DNA of 64,000 nt from Emiliania huxleyi CCMP1516 (taxonomy: Eukaryota > Haptophyta > Isochrysidales > Noelaerhabdaceae), in NCBI RefSeq assembly GCF_000372725.1, contig NW_005200507.1, forward strand, positions 640,750 to 704,749, read 5' to 3'. Within the stretch, counting starts at the first letter, position 1; every line of letters begins with the position of its first letter. Below the pieces are notes generated by a model, which worked only from the letters and a program-made list of their open reading frames with translations, searched no databases and was not told the origin of the DNA. Of the stretch, positions 49,666 through 60,133 are shown piece after piece. The position numbers were made by a program, and so were the translations under genes.

Positions 49666-50567
49666 ACATGCACGTATGCGAACGGAGAGCTACGGACACA
49701 AGAATTATATAACGCACGGGCCCTCAGCGGAGCTGGGAAGAGGACCGCCGCAAGCGGCGTGGCGTGGAGCGGTTGAGCATCCCTCCGGGGGCCCCTCTGC
49801 GCCGGGGAGGCGTTGTTGGAGGCTAGGACGCAAGCGTCCGTCGAGCCCTTTTCAAACTCGGGGCCCACTCCGCTACGCTCCGACCCGAATTTGGAGGGCC
49901 TGAAAAGTTTAAGGTGTTGCTGCGCAAAAGGGGTCGGACACAGGGCGCAGCTCATGCTAAGAGCTAGAAGGGGAGCTAGAGAGAACGACTACCCTGTCCC
50001 TCGTACACCATCCGCCGAAGCCGAGCGGCCGGACTCTCCACCGGAATTTGTTGGCGTGCTGTCGCCGCGTCATCCGGCGGCTCCTCCTCTATGAGACGTC
50101 CGGGAGCACGCCCTGCCGTCGCCCTCGACGAGCGCCGCACACCTGCGCGGACAGTGGGCAGACGTTTCCGCCATGTGTCCTCGTGTGCCCGAAGAGCCTC
50201 AAGCCGGCGCGCACCGGTGGCAGCGCAGGATGAGGCGGCAGCTGTGGAGGGTTGGGGCGCATTTGAAGGCGCTGGCCCCGACGCGCCATTGACTGGGTCG
50301 GGGTGGTTCCTCACCCCTCTGGTTTCTTCAATCAAGCGGGAAGAGTCTGAGCAAGGGGGGCGGATGGGGCTGGCTGCGTCACCTTGGAGCATGAAAGGTT
50401 CCTACGATAAGGCTACTCGGGCACGCAGCGCCTTGGCTTGGCCCCCGAGCGGAGAGGCGGTCGACGACGCGCAGCATGACGGTGAGCGCAGCCTGACGAC
50501 GCGTCTTGATGGACGGATCCTTCTGCCAGCTAACAAGAATTATCGGACGCGCCATGGGCACGGGACT
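49666..50567. other. repeat-poor spacer without a clear gene
   Basis: GC-rich sequence containing a small palindrome GGACGCAAGCGTCC at about 49827. Open frames exist on both strands but none has a recognisable domain. Confidence 0.4.
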
Positions 50568-50766
50568 GGCGCTAAACAAGGTTGCAGCGAGAAGCGGCGA
50601 GAGACTGCGAAAAGAGATACGAAGAGGCAGACTCCCCAGGGTGGGCGACGGCTAGCGCACCACACTCCTCTCCTTAAAATCCCTGTGGGTGGCGGCGTGC
50701 CGTTCTCCCATCCCTCCCTTGGGTTGTGTGTTTTCTTTCTTTCTTTCTTTCTTTGGCGCTAAACAA
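50568..50766 (+). mobile_element. LINE-like family A insertion with 12-bp duplication
   Basis: GGCGCTAAACAA is at 50568-50579 and 50755-50766. Between them lie 175 bases: part of the ORF end, the conserved 3' UTR and a long TTTC tail. It is the cleanest case of the family. Confidence 0.88.
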
Positions 50767-50811
50767 AGAAGTTCTCGCGCAAACAAATACACAAGTCCTC
50801 CCCCCTCGCTT

Positions 50812-50895
50812 TTGCAAAATCCTGCAAAGGTGGGGACGTGTCTGTCCTCGACCCAGCCCTAGCTTGGGATGTCCGTTGTATTTATTTATTTTATC
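50812..50895 (+). mobile_element. LINE-like hairpin-family tail with TTTA repeats
   Basis: AAAATCCTGCAAAGGTGGGG, GTCCTCGACCCAGCCCTAGC, TTGGGATGTCCG and a TATTTATTTATTTTAT tail. This is a diverged relative of the tails at 700 and 19490. Flanking duplications are not clear. Confidence 0.5.
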
Positions 50896-51201
50896 ATACA
50901 CATTCCCTTTGCTTGTCTGCTTTTTTTATTTCTTTTAGCTGAAACATTGGAAACAAAAAAGAAAGAAGCACGCTGAGGGCGGTGCCGTGACATGGACCTC
51001 CTGGCTCGAACTCGTGTGACACTCGTGGAGAGAGAGAGAGAGAGTTCCTCGTCCGGCCATGTATGTGCAAAGACCTTCCAGGCCTGTGGTCGTCGCGGAA
51101 GGAGGAGTGCGCACGTCGGCTGAGGCTGCTGCTTGCTGCGGCGCCCGAGGAGCCCGGAACGTCATCGTCCGGCAAGCGCAGCCGCCGGAGAGAGAGAGAG
51201 A

Positions 51202-51368
51202 ATTCTTGATACGAAACCACGACGACACACACCAGTCGACTCGCATCGGTTGCCTCCATGAACGGCGGAGCTATTCTCGCGCCCACACCACACCTGGCTC
51301 CAACGTGGACACGCCCATAGCTGGGGACACTACTAGGTCACGCATGGCATCACAGAAGTTTTATCTCT
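51202..51368 (+). repeat. 165-bp dispersed repeat, copy 2
   Basis: Nearly identical to 14103-14267. It is preceded by a GAGAGAGAGAGA tract instead of the coding end found at copy 1, so the shared block starts sharply at ATTCTTGATACG. Confidence 0.8.
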
Positions 51369-52074
51369 GGGCCCCGAAAGGCATCTCTAGCAGTGTCGTT
51401 ACACATGCCCCCTCCCCTCCTGGGCGCATGCGCCTCACGTCTCGCCAGAGCATAAGCCCTTGGCGTGTGGCGAGACGAGTTTTTCGCCATCGCAGCGAGC
51501 AGCAAGCCGCCCGCCGCAAACAGCCGGAGGCCTCGCCGCGGCACTGGCTGCGCCGCGGTCCCGCACCCGTCGACGCAGCTCCCCCCGCGGAAGACCGCGC
51601 GTAGCAACGTCTTGACGATCGAGATGAGCGTGCCTGAAGCTCGCCCACCTACTGCCCCTGAGAGTTGGTTATTGAGTGGGATCAGCTCCCCCCCTTGGGA
51701 TCGAAGCCGCCACAACCTCACACCCAACATCCCAGGCGGGATCAGAAGGGGACTCCACACCGGACACCGCCCGGGCACAGCCCCCCTACCCGTCGGATCG
51801 CACAGAGGGCCCCCTCGGAGCAGCCCACACACAATCACGCATCGGCAGAGTTAGTGCCTGAGTCAGGCAGACAGCACAGACAAGGAGAGGAGAGAGAGAG
51901 AGGAGAGAGAGAGAGAGGAGAGAGGAGAGGGTGAGGGAGTGTGTACACGTGAGGAGTGGGGAGGGTGTCTGTGGTGGGTTGTAGTCCTACTACGTGGTTA
52001 AAACCACGCGCCCCTCAGGAGCTTAAGGTAGAGCTGAGCGTCCTAGACGCCTCGGTGCCTCCCACCGGGTGAGA

Positions 52075-52116
<42 letters not shown>

Positions 52117-52328
52117 GCCGCCGCCCCGACCGAGACACTGAGATTTAGGTTTTGGTTCAGTTTGGTTAGGCACTGCGGCGGCGAGTGGGCGCTCGGCACG
52201 GCCGAGAGGCGGCAGTGGCGTTTGCGTGATGAGGCCAGCGCCATCGTCACTGTCTGCTCCCTAATTCCTTGCCTGAATCGCCCTTTTTTATCAAAACCGG
52301 CGGTCGCGGACATACGAATGTGATATAC
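51369..52328. other. upstream region of the nuclease-helicase gene with simple repeats
   Basis: A GA-rich tract lies at about 51884-51930 and a (CT)n tract at 52077-52113. The latter is followed by CGCAGCC and could be a promoter or 5' UTR pyrimidine tract. No gene is supported; frames at 51465-51934 are low-complexity. Confidence 0.45.
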
Positions 52329-55300
52329 ATGAGGCTAGTGGCGCCAATCGCTCGCTCCACGCTCGCGCACTCGTCGCGCCTGTGGACGCCATCGGACCTC
52401 GTCCAGTACTACGAGTCGCCTTTTGCCAGCTGGATGGACCGGCTCGCGGCGGAGCATCCAGCGCACCCGCTCGCCGCTCGCCGCGACCCGCCAGATCCGT
52501 TCCTCTCCATGCTCGGGAAGAAGGGCATGGCTGGCGAGCAGGAGGCGATGCGGAAGCTTTTCCTCGGCCTCGGCCTCGGCGTCGCCGACCTCTCTGCGGA
52601 GGCGCGCGGCGACGCGCTGGCTCAGAGGGCTCTCGTGACGGCCGAGGCGATGCGGGAGCGGCCGGACGTCATCTACCAGGCGCCCCTGGCGGCGGGCTCC
52701 TTTGCGGGCGTGGCTGACTTTCTGGTGCGCTCCGACCTCCTCGGCCGCGACGAGGCCTCGCGAGGCGACCCGGCTCTCTACACGGTGTGGGACGCAAAGC
52801 TGACGCGGCACGTGCGGCCGCAGCAGCTGATCCAGCTGTGCTGCTACGCCGAGATGCTCGCCGAGATGCAGGGCGCGCGCCCGGAGACGGTCTCCCTCGT
52901 ACTCGGCGGCTCCGCCGCCCGCGTCGCCAGCTTCCGGCTCGCAGAGCACCGCGCGCACTTTGCCAGCCTGCGGCGGCGCTTTCTCGCCTTTCACGCCGGC
53001 TTCGACGCCGCCGCAGAGCCGCCGGCCGCGCCGACGCGCTCTGCGCCCGCCGGGCAGTGGCGCGGGCTCGCCGACGCGGAGCTGCTCGCGCGGGACGACC
53101 TCCGCCTCGTGGCGCGCCTCTCGCAGCGGCAGGCGGCGCTGCTCTCCGCCGCCGGAGTCCGGAGCGCGGCAGCGCTGGCGGAGCTGCCGCCCGGCCAGGC
53201 TGTCGGCGGGGTCGAGCGGGCGGCGCTCTCGCGGCTGCGCGAGCAGGCCTCCCTGCAGCTGCAGGCGCGCGGCGCCCCCGACGAGCCGCCGCCCTACCGC
53301 CTTCTCCCGTGGAGCCGCGCCGCCGGCCTCGCCCTGCTGCCGCCACCGTCGCCGTCCGACCTCTTCTTCGACCTCGAGGGCTTCCCGCTCGCGGAGGGGC
53401 ATGCGCCCGAGGGGCCGGCCGCGCCGCCGGAGAGGCTCGCCGACTTCGCGGCGAACGGCGCCGCGGACGAGGCGGCGCGCGGGCGCGAGTACTTGTGGGG
53501 CGCGGCGACGCGGGGCGGACACGTCGCGGCGAGCGCCGCGGCGGGCGGCGGCGGCGGCGTCGGCGCGGCGCTCTTCGAGAACGACGACGAGTTTGTGGCG
53601 TGGTGGGCGCACAGCTACGCGCAGGAGAAGGCGGCTCTCGAGGGCTTCGTCGATTGGGCGGTCTCGCTCAAGCGGTCCGAGCCGCGCATGCACATTTACC
53701 ACTATGGCGCGTACGAGGTGTCGGCGCTGCGGCGGCTCGCGATGCGGCACGCGACGCGGGAGGCGGAGGTTGACGAGCTGCTGCGCGGCGGCGCGCTGGT
53801 GGACCTGTACGCGGTGGTGCGGGGCGGGCTCCTCCTCGGCACCGAGAACTACTCGATCAAGTCGGTCGAGAAGCTCTACCGCGGCGGCGGCGGAGGAGGC
53901 CGCGACACCGCCGTGGCCAAGGGCGACCAGTCCGTGGTGGTCTACGACGCGTGGCTCGAGGCGCCGGACGGGAGCGACGCGGCCTCCTCCGCGACGCTCG
54001 CGAGCCTCCTCGAGTACAACCGCGACGACTGCATCTCCACCAGGCAGCTCGCCGACTGGGTCTGGCGCTTGCGCACCGAGCACCCCGCCGCCCCGCCCGC
54101 CGCCCCGCCCGCCGACGCCGGGCCGGCCGCCGACGATCCGTCGGGCGGCGCCGCCGCCCCCGCCGCCGCTCTGTCGGAGAGGGCGGCCGAGGAGGCGGCC
54201 GAGGTGGAGGAGCTCGAGCGCCTCCTCGCGTCGTCCACCGAGTGGCCCGAGGGAAGCCCGCTGGCGAGCGAGCAGGTCCGCTCCACCCTGTCGGCGCTGC
54301 TGCACTTCCACAAGCGCGAGGCCAAGCCCGGCTGGTGGCGCCGCTTCGACTGGCTCGCCGCGGCGCCCGAGGCGATGGTGGAGGACGAGCGCACCCTCGG
54401 GATGCTCCGCCGCACCGGCGCACCGCCCTACAAGACGAGCCCGCGCAAGCGGCGGATGGTTTACGAGTACGAGGCGGAGCCGCAGCCGAGCAAGCTCGAG
54501 GCGGGCGCCGCCGTCGTGCTCTGCCAGCACGGGGGCGGCGACGCCGACGATGGCGAGCGGGCGGGAGGGGTGGGCCTTCCCGCCGCCTTGGTGACGGCGG
54601 ACGCGGCCAGCGGCACCTTCGGCGTCGAGTGCTCCGTCGAGCCCGCCGGGTGCATCTCCCTGCTGCCCGACGAGTACGTCGACGCGTCCCCCATCCCGGC
54701 GGCGGTGCGCGCGGCGGTGCGCTCGCTCGCGGAGCGGCCCGAGGAGCACACCGCACTCAGCTGCTTCCTCGCGCGCCGCCCGCCCCGCGCGCTCCAGGGC
54801 GGCGCCGGCGAGCCGGCGGCGGCCGCGTCGGTCTCGTCGGTCGTGGGTGCGGCGCTGCGGCTCGAGAGCGACTACCTGTGCGTGCAGGGGCCGCCCGGCA
54901 CGGGCAAGACGTTCGTCGGCTCGCGCGCGGCGGCGGCGCTGATCGCAGCCGGCCGGCGCGTGGGCGTGCTCGCGCACTCGCACGCCGCGGTGCACAACAT
55001 GGTCGAGAAGACGATCGGGGCGCTCTCGCGCGCGGGCGCGCGGGGCAGGGTCGTCAAGATTGGCGGCGACAAGGAGGAGGCGGCGCGGCTGCAGCGCGGC
55101 TGCGGCGAGGGGCTGCGCGTGGAGCGCGTGGCGAGCGCGTCGGCGCTCAAGGGCGAGCCGCTCGACGAGGACGTGCTGCTCGTCGGCGGCACGGCGTGGG
55201 CCTTCTCCAGCGAGGCTCTCGCCGGCCAGGTCGACGTGCTGCTGGTGGACGAGGCGGGACAGCTGCCGCTCGCAAACCTGGTCGGCGCTTCGCGCGCGGC

Positions 55301-56165
55301 GGACAGCCTCGTGCTGCTCGGCGACCAGATGCAGCTGCCCGCGCCGTGCGAGGGCACCCACCCCGCCGAGTCGGGCCGCTCCGGCCTCGAGTACTTGCTG
55401 CGTGGCGAGCCGACCGTGCCGCCGTCGCTCGGCGTCTTCCTCTCCGAGTCGCACCGGCTGCACCCCGCCCTCTGCTCGCTCGTGTCGGAGCTGGTCTACT
55501 CGGGCCGCCTCTCCTCGCACGCCTCGGCCGCCCGCCGCTCCCTCGCGCTCGGGCAGCGGCCGCCCGCAGCCGGCTGCCCGCCTCGCTTGCGCCGCGCCGC
55601 TGGCGTCGAGTGCGTCGACGTCGAGCACCGCGGAAACAGCCAGTCGTCCTCGGAGGAGGCGCGCGTGGTGGCGGAGCTGTGCGATGAGCTCCTCGGCGCC
55701 GACCTGCTCGACGGCGGCGGCGCGCCGCGCGCGCTCCGCTGGGAGGACATCGTCGTCGTCGCGCCGTACAACGCGCAGGTCCGCCTCCTGCGCTCGGTGC
55801 TCGGCCCAAAGGCGCGCGTCGGGACGGTGGATCGGTTCCAGGGGCAGGAGGCGCCGGTCGTGCTGCTGAGCCTGTGTCACTCCGACTTCGCGGCCGCCGA
55901 CACGGCGGACGCCGGGCTCGAGGGTGAGGCGGCCGCCGCCGGCGGCGGCCGCGGCCTCTCGTTTGTGCTGAACCCGAACCGGCTCAACGTGGCGCTCACG
56001 CGCGCGCAGTGCCTGGCGGTGGTGGTCGCCTCGCCCCGCCTCGCGGAGGCGCCGGTGCGGTCCGTGCGGCAGCTGCGCGAGGTGAACTTCCTGGCGCGCA
56101 TCCGCGAGGTCGGCGGGGCGACTCCCGAGATCGACGGCGACGAGCCGCCCCTCGGCGGGGGCTAG
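52329..56165 (+). CDS. RecB-like nuclease + RNase H-like exonuclease + SF1 helicase fusion (TM0106-type)
   Basis: A single-exon protein of 1278 residues from the ATG at 52329. Residues about 1-230 form a PD-(D/E)xK nuclease: GVADFLV (Asp130), VWDAKLT (Asp155, Lys157) and QLIQLCCYAEML. A middle segment around 340-580 has DLFFDLEGFPL (Asp348, Glu350), YHYGAYEVSALRRL and EYNRDDC (near 563), as in RNase H-fold exonucleases. The C-terminal UPF1/DNA2-like helicase has VQGPPGTGKT (854-861 for the P-loop), LLVDEAGQLP (Asp974-Glu975), LVLLGDQMQLP, LSESHRLHPALCSL, VGTVDRFQGQEAPVV and RLNVALTRAQ (near 1220). This order is known from bacterial TM0106-type proteins of unclear role, probably DNA repair or processing. 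All key residues are present. The lack of introns and the bacterial-type layout suggest acquisition by transfer, which is inference. Confidence 0.85.
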   Translation: MRLVAPIARSTLAHSSRLWTPSDLVQYYESPFASWMDRLAAEHPAHPLAARRDPPDPFLSMLGKKGMAGEQEAMRKLFLGLGLGVADLSAEARGDALAQRALVTAEAMRERPDVIYQAPLAAGSFAGVADFLVRSDLLGRDEASRGDPALYTVWDAKLTRHVRPQQLIQLCCYAEMLAEMQGARPETVSLVLGGSAARVASFRLAEHRAHFASLRRRFLAFHAGFDAAAEPPAAPTRSAPAGQWRGLADAELLARDDLRLVARLSQRQAALLSAAGVRSAAALAELPPGQAVGGVERAALSRLREQASLQLQARGAPDEPPPYRLLPWSRAAGLALLPPPSPSDLFFDLEGFPLAEGHAPEGPAAPPERLADFAANGAADEAARGREYLWGAATRGGHVAASAAAGGGGGVGAALFENDDEFVAWWAHSYAQEKAALEGFVDWAVSLKRSEPRMHIYHYGAYEVSALRRLAMRHATREAEVDELLRGGALVDLYAVVRGGLLLGTENYSIKSVEKLYRGGGGGGRDTAVAKGDQSVVVYDAWLEAPDGSDAASSATLASLLEYNRDDCISTRQLADWVWRLRTEHPAAPPAAPPADAGPAADDPSGGAAAPAAALSERAAEEAAEVEELERLLASSTEWPEGSPLASEQVRSTLSALLHFHKREAKPGWWRRFDWLAAAPEAMVEDERTLGMLRRTGAPPYKTSPRKRRMVYEYEAEPQPSKLEAGAAVVLCQHGGGDADDGERAGGVGLPAALVTADAASGTFGVECSVEPAGCISLLPDEYVDASPIPAAVRAAVRSLAERPEEHTALSCFLARRPPRALQGGAGEPAAAASVSSVVGAALRLESDYLCVQGPPGTGKTFVGSRAAAALIAAGRRVGVLAHSHAAVHNMVEKTIGALSRAGARGRVVKIGGDKEEAARLQRGCGEGLRVERVASASALKGEPLDEDVLLVGGTAWAFSSEALAGQVDVLLVDEAGQLPLANLVGASRAADSLVLLGDQMQLPAPCEGTHPAESGRSGLEYLLRGEPTVPPSLGVFLSESHRLHPALCSLVSELVYSGRLSSHASAARRSLALGQRPPAAGCPPRLRRAAGVECVDVEHRGNSQSSSEEARVVAELCDELLGADLLDGGGAPRALRWEDIVVVAPYNAQVRLLRSVLGPKARVGTVDRFQGQEAPVVLLSLCHSDFAAADTADAGLEGEAAAAGGGRGLSFVLNPNRLNVALTRAQCLAVVVASPRLAEAPVRSVRQLREVNFLARIREVGGATPEIDGDEPPLGGG

Positions 56166-57784
56166 GCGCAGCTCTCGCTAGCTCTCCTTTTGCGATGCCG
56201 CGTGTGTACAGCTACAGGCTGCCGTACTTTATACCACGTTCCGATGTGTAAACAGAGGTGTCTCTTCTACCTCCCCGCTTACGTAGCGGTGGCACTTGGA
56301 GTGCACTCCGGCAACCTCACACCGGGCCATACAGTGGGTTGCGGGCATTCGATATAATAATAGAAAGCGTCGCATAGATTAAGAAACCACGCCGAGCGAT
56401 TTCTGCAAAAATCTAAGAAACCACGGCGCGCCGCAGGCGCGGCTCCGAGAAAAGGCCAGAGACGAGTGTGAACGGGAGCTCCCAGCTCGTCCTCTGGGGG
56501 CGGGGGCGCGGGGGCCCCCGGAGGCACCGTGCGCCGCGCAGCAGTGCGGAAACGGGGCTCCGGCTCCGTTAGTCTCCGTTAGCACCAACTTCCCGATTAA
56601 GCTAGGTTAATCAGAGGGCAGATTTGGAGAGATCTCGAGGAGTACATACAGATAGACCCTCCAACCATCAGAAAACTCCGACCTGATCGGTCGTACTGAC
56701 CGCCGACAGATCACTCCAGACAGCAGACAGGCCGACGTCTGCACGCGGCCGACACTCTCTCTCGCGGCCGGCCGGGCGAGAGGCTTGACACGATCCGACC
56801 CTGCGACCCTGACGCTGCTGCTCTAGCTATCAGACATGCACTGCTGACTGCTGCCACAATGTGCGACCTGTGCTGGCCCACTTGGCGGCCTTCCCGGTCA
56901 GTGGTGAGGCGCAGTTCAGAGCTGTCGATGGCGCGATGCCGCACTGGTCCCACATCGGTGACACGAGACCACCACGTTTGCCGGTCCAAGAGAGAGGCAC
57001 CGGCGCTGTCCTGAGAAGGTGCGTGGTCCCTCTTGACTGCCCATGCGCGCGAGGCTGCGTAGGCATAGCCTCGAGAGTGCCAACAGCCAATCCGAGGCGA
57101 CGCGCATTGCGTCAGAAGCGTGCACGCAGCTGGAAGGACACCTTCCTACTGGCCGTACGATCAGGTCGTCACTGAATGCTTGATACTAAGGCCGCGAGCT
57201 ATGCAGGCGGTCAGTTGTGCATCATGGCACGGTCAGCAGCGCCGACAGGCTGTCGCAAGGCGTGATAGCATGGCCGCAAGTACGCCGGATTCCCATGAAA
57301 ACAAGTAAAAATGCGCAAAAAAGAAGAGGGAAAAATCGAAAAAATCGGCGCCTGCGGCGGGCCATGGGACCCCATCGCCCCCCCGCACGGATACCCTCTA
57401 GGGCCCTCGCGCCCCCCAGAGAGCTCGTCAAGATTTCTCTTCGCCTGCGCGGCGCGCGCACTTGGCATTTTGCACACCGCTGTTTATACTCGTTTATTCA
57501 CGAGGCGACCCCACTTGGAGCACTTGGAGTGCAGTCATTAACCGCACATCCAGGGCCGGGGAGCTCAGAAGCGCACCCAGCGGGCCGGATGATTGGCATC
57601 GGGTTGCGGGCAAGAGAGCCCTAGCCCTGGGGGTGCGCGATCGCAGGGAAAGGGCCGTAAAGTAACCTCGTTTGCAAGTCTGCGGTGTTCTGATGAGTGA
57701 GAGGTGTGGATGGAGGCGTGTGCGTCTTGAGTCGGTGGCAGACTGGCTGGCGGCATCGGATTAGTGACCGCAGCTCTACCATAA
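56166..57784. other. long spacer with family C pieces and no clear gene
   Basis: Positions 56288-56330 carry a fragment and 57510-57668 a larger minus-strand copy of family C. AAGAAACCACG.CG occurs twice near 56380 and 56413. Around 56830-57175 both strands are open over about 100 codons with varied composition, but no domain is recognisable. An A-rich, then GC-rich, block lies at 57296-57480. Confidence 0.45.
57510..57668 (-). repeat. dispersed family C, minus-strand copy
   Basis: This starts CTTGGAGCACTTGGAGTGCA and runs through CAGGGCCGGGGAGCTCAG, GCGCACCCAGCGGGCCGGAT and GCAAGAGAGCCCTAGCCCTG to AGGGCCGTAAAG. It matches 63642-63805 closely. Confidence 0.8.
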
Positions 57785-59137
57785 ATGTCTGACCAAGCGC
57801 AAGCGGACTCGCACAGCGATTCGCTGTGCTCGTCCCAAGTTCGCGGCGGCAGGCATCTCCTCGTCCTCTCCTCGGCGGGCAAGCCCATCTTTTCGCTGCA
57901 GCACGGCGACGAGACGTCCGTCGCCGATCTTGCCGCGCTTGTCGCCGCAATCGTGTCCTTTGTGCAGCGCGGCGGCGACGAGATCCGGCACGTGCGTGCG
58001 GGCGCGACCTCGCTCGCCTTTCTCGTGCGTGGGCCGCTCTATCTCGTCGCCTCCTCCTCGTGCGGCGATACGGTGCCCTACCTCTCCCGCCAGCTGGCCG
58101 CACTGCACGCGCAGCTCCTCTCTGTCCTCACCTCAAAGGTGGAGGAGGTGTTCGCGCGCAACGCCGGCTTCGACCTGCGCTCGCTCCTCGGCGGCACCGA
58201 CCGCGCTCTGCAGAGGATGCTGCGCGGCGCCACCTCCTCTCCCTCGCTGCTGCTGCAGGCGCCGCCCGCGATGCGAGCACCGCCGGCGCTGCGCGGCGAG
58301 CTCACGCGAAGGCTGCGGCGGAACCGGCCGGCGCCGCTCCTCTTCGCCGTGCTGCTCGGCCACGGGCGGCTCCTCACGGCGCTGCGCGGCCAGCGCGCGG
58401 CGCTCGGCGCATCGGACCTGCTCCTCCTCCTCAACGCGATCTCCGAGGCGGCCGAGGGCGGCGAGGGCGGCGGCGAGGGGAGAGGCGGCGAGGGCGGCGG
58501 CGGCGAGGGGAGGGGCGGCCGGCAGTTTGCCGACGACCAGTCGCAGTCCTGGCTGCCGCTTTGCTTGCCGCACTTCAATGAGCGCGGCTTCTTGCACGCG
58601 CACGTCTCGACCGTCGGCCAGCACCTCCGCCTCGTCCTCCTCTCGCCCGACCGCGACGCCTTCGCTCCCCTCGCCGCGCACCGCGACGCCTTTGCCGCCT
58701 CGCTCGCCGCCCTCGCGCCACCCGCCGCCTCCGCGCTCGCCGCCGCCCTCGCCGCGCCCTCGCCGCCGCTTGAGGCGGCCGGCGTGCCCGAGCTGCTGCA
58801 CTACGCCTACACGGCCACCTCCCTCGGCCAGTCCACCTCGCCGCTCCTCCCGGCCGGCAGCCCGTACGCCGAGCCGGCCGCACTCGAGCGGCTCCTCCGC
58901 CGTTACCAGCGCGCGCAGGCCCGCACGCACGCCAAGGGCAGGGACGGCCCGGCGCACGAGTATTTTGCGGCCTCCGACTCGGAGCTCGTCGTCGCGTGGC
59001 GCGGCGCCGGCTTTGAGCTCTACGTGGCGCTCTGGCCGCTGATACAGCTTCCGGCCGCGGCCGCAGCGTGCAGCCAGCTACTGCGCTGGCTGCGGCGGGA
59101 GGAAAAGGCCCTCTTCCTGACGTACACCAAGTATTGA
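57785..59137 (+). CDS. MON1: MON1-like vacuolar fusion protein
   Basis: A single-exon protein of 450 residues. It begins close to the first longin domain (RGGRHLLVLSSAGKPIFSLQ, GDETSVADLAALVAAIVSFV) and has GGDEIRHVRAGATSLAFLVR and GPLYLVASSS, as in MON1. It continues with LLTALRGQRAALGASDLLLL, WLPLCLPHFNERGFLHAHVS, VGQHLRLVLLSPDRDAF and a C-terminal EKALFLTYTKY, all family marks. MON1 pairs with CCZ1 to form the exchange factor that activates Rab7 when early endosomes mature and fuse with vacuoles. A Gly/Glu-rich insert near residues 220-245 is low-complexity. The long acidic N-terminal extension of animal and yeast MON1 is absent. Confidence 0.92.
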   Translation: MSDQAQADSHSDSLCSSQVRGGRHLLVLSSAGKPIFSLQHGDETSVADLAALVAAIVSFVQRGGDEIRHVRAGATSLAFLVRGPLYLVASSSCGDTVPYLSRQLAALHAQLLSVLTSKVEEVFARNAGFDLRSLLGGTDRALQRMLRGATSSPSLLLQAPPAMRAPPALRGELTRRLRRNRPAPLLFAVLLGHGRLLTALRGQRAALGASDLLLLLNAISEAAEGGEGGGEGRGGEGGGGEGRGGRQFADDQSQSWLPLCLPHFNERGFLHAHVSTVGQHLRLVLLSPDRDAFAPLAAHRDAFAASLAALAPPAASALAAALAAPSPPLEAAGVPELLHYAYTATSLGQSTSPLLPAGSPYAEPAALERLLRRYQRAQARTHAKGRDGPAHEYFAASDSELVVAWRGAGFELYVALWPLIQLPAAAAACSQLLRWLRREEKALFLTYTKY

Positions 59138-60133
59138 ACACCCACCCTGGGTTTTTACTTAAGTGTTAAGAAGTCTCTCCACAGAGAAGTGTACTTGAGC
59201 GAGTGAGCTTGTGTACCTTGTTACGTAGTGTCCTTGTGTGGTTTCTTCTCTTTCCTCGTCGCGAGGAGTCGCACTCTGTCAGGGGAGACAGACGCAAAAC
59301 CGTGCACGTATAGCGTACCGCGAAGGTACAAGGTTCTCCCCACACTCTGACGTCTCTCTGACCTGACTGTCAGTCTGACGTATCTGAGACTGAGAGTGAG
59401 ACGTGAGAGTGAGTTTTTGAGTACTGGGAGAGTGTAGTGTGAGTGTGTGTGTAGACCTAGAGTCCTAGACGTGAGGCGGAGAGCCGGGAGGTGGCAGGTG
59501 CGGGCGAGTCCGCGCCCTGGTCTTGCTCGGTTCTCTCTCACCCTCTCAGCAGCTCGAGTCGTCCCTCGAGGAGACGACCGAGAGAAGATAGCGCTTAGCG
59601 GTTAGCGCAGAGGCCCCCCCGGAACGCGGCGCTATACGCGGGCGCGGTTGACCTAAGGTAGTACCTAAGGCTGCCCGCGTGTATGTGCGGCCTGAACCTG
59701 TTCGTGGAGCGATTTTGGTTTGTTTGCGGGCACGCGTGACGCACGTGTGTACGTGTCCAGTCTCCACACTCCAGTCAAGTGTACGTTACTTTTAGCTTAC
59801 TGGGAGAAGGGGGACTCTCTCTCTCCAGTGTATGGTTAGGAGAGTGTGTATGTGAGAGCGGGAAAAGGAGTGGAACGAGAAGGCGCTCAAGAAGAAGCCC
59901 GTACTTGTAATTTGAAGAGACAGAATGATTGACGATATGGAAAGCAGAGGGCGCATGGCAAGCGAAGGAACCTTCCATCCCGGCCGGCGGTGGTTCGAAT
60001 CCACATGCTAGTCCACACATGTGACTCATGAGCCGAGCGAGGGGGAGGGGTGTGAGAGGCCTGACATCTGAAGCTCACCCAATGGAATTCACAAAAGAGG
60101 AAGTGAGGAACTCCGACCCACACCTGGATATGG
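59138..60133. other. spacer with possible Pol III-type boxes
   Basis: No protein gene is convincing. At 59956-60001 the plus strand has TGGCAAGCGAAGG (close to a tRNA A box) and 34 bases later GGTTCGAATCC (a perfect B box). GCATG/CATGC pair around them, but a normal acceptor stem cannot be drawn, so a tRNA-derived SINE or decayed tRNA is possible. Repeated GTGAGAGTGAGT-like low complexity lies near 59390-59450. Confidence 0.3.

Noticed and set aside
52335-55880. An open frame of over 1100 codons antisense to the nuclease-helicase gene
   Set aside because: It has no domain, is Arg/Ala/Gly-rich, and mirrors the GC-biased third positions of the sense gene; all conserved motifs are on the plus strand.
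56861-57175. A ~105-codon plus-strand frame with varied composition
   Set aside because: The opposite strand is equally open, and no domain, splice partner or start context supports either.
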